DNA from: Mycoplasmoidaceae bacterium
Lineage (GTDB): Bacteria > Bacillota_I > Bacilli_A > Mycoplasmatales > Mycoplasmoidaceae
DNA length: 64,000 nt
Reading direction: 5' to 3'
Assembly (NCBI GenBank): GCA_024407815.1
Contig: JAKSVS010000004.1
Span: forward strand, 1 to 64,000
The position numbers and the translations under genes were made by a program. How positions within the stretch are numbered: the first letter of the stretch is position 1; each line of letters begins with the position of its first letter. The notes below the pieces were generated by a model that was given only the letters and a program-made list of their open reading frames with translations, was not told the origin of the DNA and ran no database searches. This document shows, piece after piece, positions 62,779 through 64,000 of the stretch.

Positions 62779-64000
62779 TTATCATATTTTTTCTTTAATT
62801 ATTTTAATTCCTAATGAAACAGCCTTTTTGTATTTACTGCTATCAAAGTCGTTAGCAATTAAGTAGTCAATATCTTTGTTGACTGTGCCAAAGAATTTGG
62901 CATCATACTTTTCTTCCATAATTTTGATTATTTCATTTCGTGGTATTTCAAACGAACCAGTTATGACAAATTTCTTTTGATAGTATGGAGAGCCTGTATC
63001 ATAGTGTCGTTCAATTAGTTTTGTATTGACGCCAACTTCTTTTAATTTTTGAATTAAAAGTTTGTTGTTGTCAACATTGAAGAAATCAATTATTGATTGA
63101 GCAACTGTTTCACCAACGTCTTTAATATTTATTAATTGTTCAATGTTGGTGTTTGCTAAATTATCTAGCGATTTAAATGTTTGCGCCAAAACTCTAGCAG
63201 TTACCGCACCAACATGTCTGATTCCTAAACCATAAATTAACTTATCAAGATTAGCTTGCTTGCAAGCTTCAACTGACGCAACAAGATGATCAAATATTTT
63301 GTTTTTAATGTGTAAATCAAGAGCTAAAATTTCTTGCTTTTTTTCTTTTAGGTAGAATAAGTCAATTATGTTTTTAACTATGTTATTGTCTCAGAATTTC
63401 TCAAGAATTTTATTACTTAAACCATCGATGTTCATTGCGTCTCGATCAGCGAAATGAACGATGTTTAGAAGACCACGAGCAGGACATTCGATGTTGACAC
63501 AATATTGATCAACTTCACCCTCAACTTTTTCCAATTTGCTACCACATATTGGACATGATTGAGGCGGAATGTATGCTTTAGCATTTGCCTCACGTTTTGC
63601 TAAGTTTGGACCAATAACTTTTGGAATAATTTCGCCAGCTTTGAAAATTTTAACTGTATCACCAATTCTTATATCTTTAGCGGCAATATATTCAGCATTG
63701 TGCAATGTGGCTGCAGAAATTGTTGAACCATCTAATTCGACTGGAGAAAGATTAGCAACATAGTTGATTCTTCCTGTCCTTCCAACTGTTGTTGTTATTG
63801 ATTCGAGCTTTGTTTCAACAACGTTTGGTGGGAACTTATAAGCAATTGCTCACTTAGGAAATTTAGAGGTAAAACCAATCTTTTGATGATCGGCAAAGTT
63901 ATTAACTTTGATAACAACACCATCGATTGGAAACTCTAAGTCGTTTTTAATTTTGGTTCATTGTTCTATGACCTTAATCACTTCTTCGATTCCGTTGCAA
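62779..64000 (-). CDS. ligA: NAD-dependent DNA ligase, C-terminal 407 aa
   Basis: The 5' part lies beyond the right edge. Present are the end of the adenylation domain (DGVVIKV, PKWAIAYKF), the OB fold (RTGRI and NYVANLSPV), the four-cysteine zinc finger ([20 protein letters not shown]), the helix-hairpin-helix domain ([22 protein letters not shown]) and the BRCT domain (KKFVITGSF). It seals nicks using NAD. The frame ends in TGA-TAA: the TGA is Trp and TAA the stop. Two or more other TGA codons. Confidence 0.96.

Overview
The window comes from a mollicute (a mycoplasma-like, wall-less, AT-rich bacterium). In-frame TGA codons interrupt more than half of the protein genes at positions where the family needs tryptophan, so UGA is read as Trp; TGG is also used, and a tRNA-Trp(CCA) is present. 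Gene products are those of a fermentative, reduced genome. The genus cannot be fixed from the sequence alone. An ispG gene, a ferredoxin, AdhE and a dense set of tRNA-modification genes suggest an anaerobic lineage that keeps more than the minimal mycoplasma set.
Layout. 1-200: 5' end of a 16S rRNA gene (minus strand, runs off the left edge) with its leader. 213-6914: one long minus-strand block joining nucleoside salvage (deoD, deoC, deoA) to sugar-phosphate metabolism (phosphohexomutase, tpiA, gpmI). 6917-10897: lipid kinase, galU, galE and a glycosyltransferase, a probable glycolipid/UDP-sugar set. 10929-14009: ruvX, trmR and two U32 genes (trhP type), the conserved Firmicute block for tRNA wobble-uridine hydroxylation and methylation. 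14078-17143: a sirtuin, then a damaged C39-peptidase ABC exporter with a small coupled membrane partner. 17163-24562: tRNA-Arg, S1 protein, comEC, holA, a membrane protein, an ECF S component, rpsU, plsC, a DHFR-like protein, scpA, scpB. 24586-36342: a stop-interrupted membrane gene, a small Trp-rich protein, degV, ytpR, mnmE, holB, tmk, serS, a three-gene envelope group, pcrA, ymdB. 36354-39246: tRNA-Glu(CTC), tRNA-Trp, the helicase-loading genes and coaE. 39412-44378: a frameshifted amino-acid permease, a lone chorismate-mutase-like gene coupled to a dicarboxylate-type transporter, and an MFS transporter. 44402-50947: RNase J, def, adhE, ferredoxin, a PHP phosphatase, an HPr-like protein. 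51001-64000: ttcA, truB, ribF, the ECF energising module, truA, rnhC, ispG, tRNA-His, rpsO, a broken cation exchanger, rlmB, cysS and the 3' part of ligA.
How it fits together. Deoxynucleosides cleaved by DeoD/DeoA can be converted by the phosphohexomutase and DeoC into glyceraldehyde-3-phosphate and acetaldehyde; TpiA/GpmI carry the first and AdhE can handle the second. ECF AAT (53-56 kb) can energise the folate-type S component at 20.8 kb. Ferredoxin may serve IspG, whose reduction steps need such a donor.
The most interesting points are: a C39/ABC protein whose ATPase domain has lost Walker A, signature motif and catalytic Glu, and is also frameshifted; four +1 frameshifts, three in short A-runs, in three membrane-transport genes, plus two in-frame stops; and a chorismate mutase next to a carboxylate transporter in a genome with prephenate-dependent TrhP homologues. 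There is no CRISPR array, insertion sequence or prophage, and no gene-free stretch longer than 300 bases.
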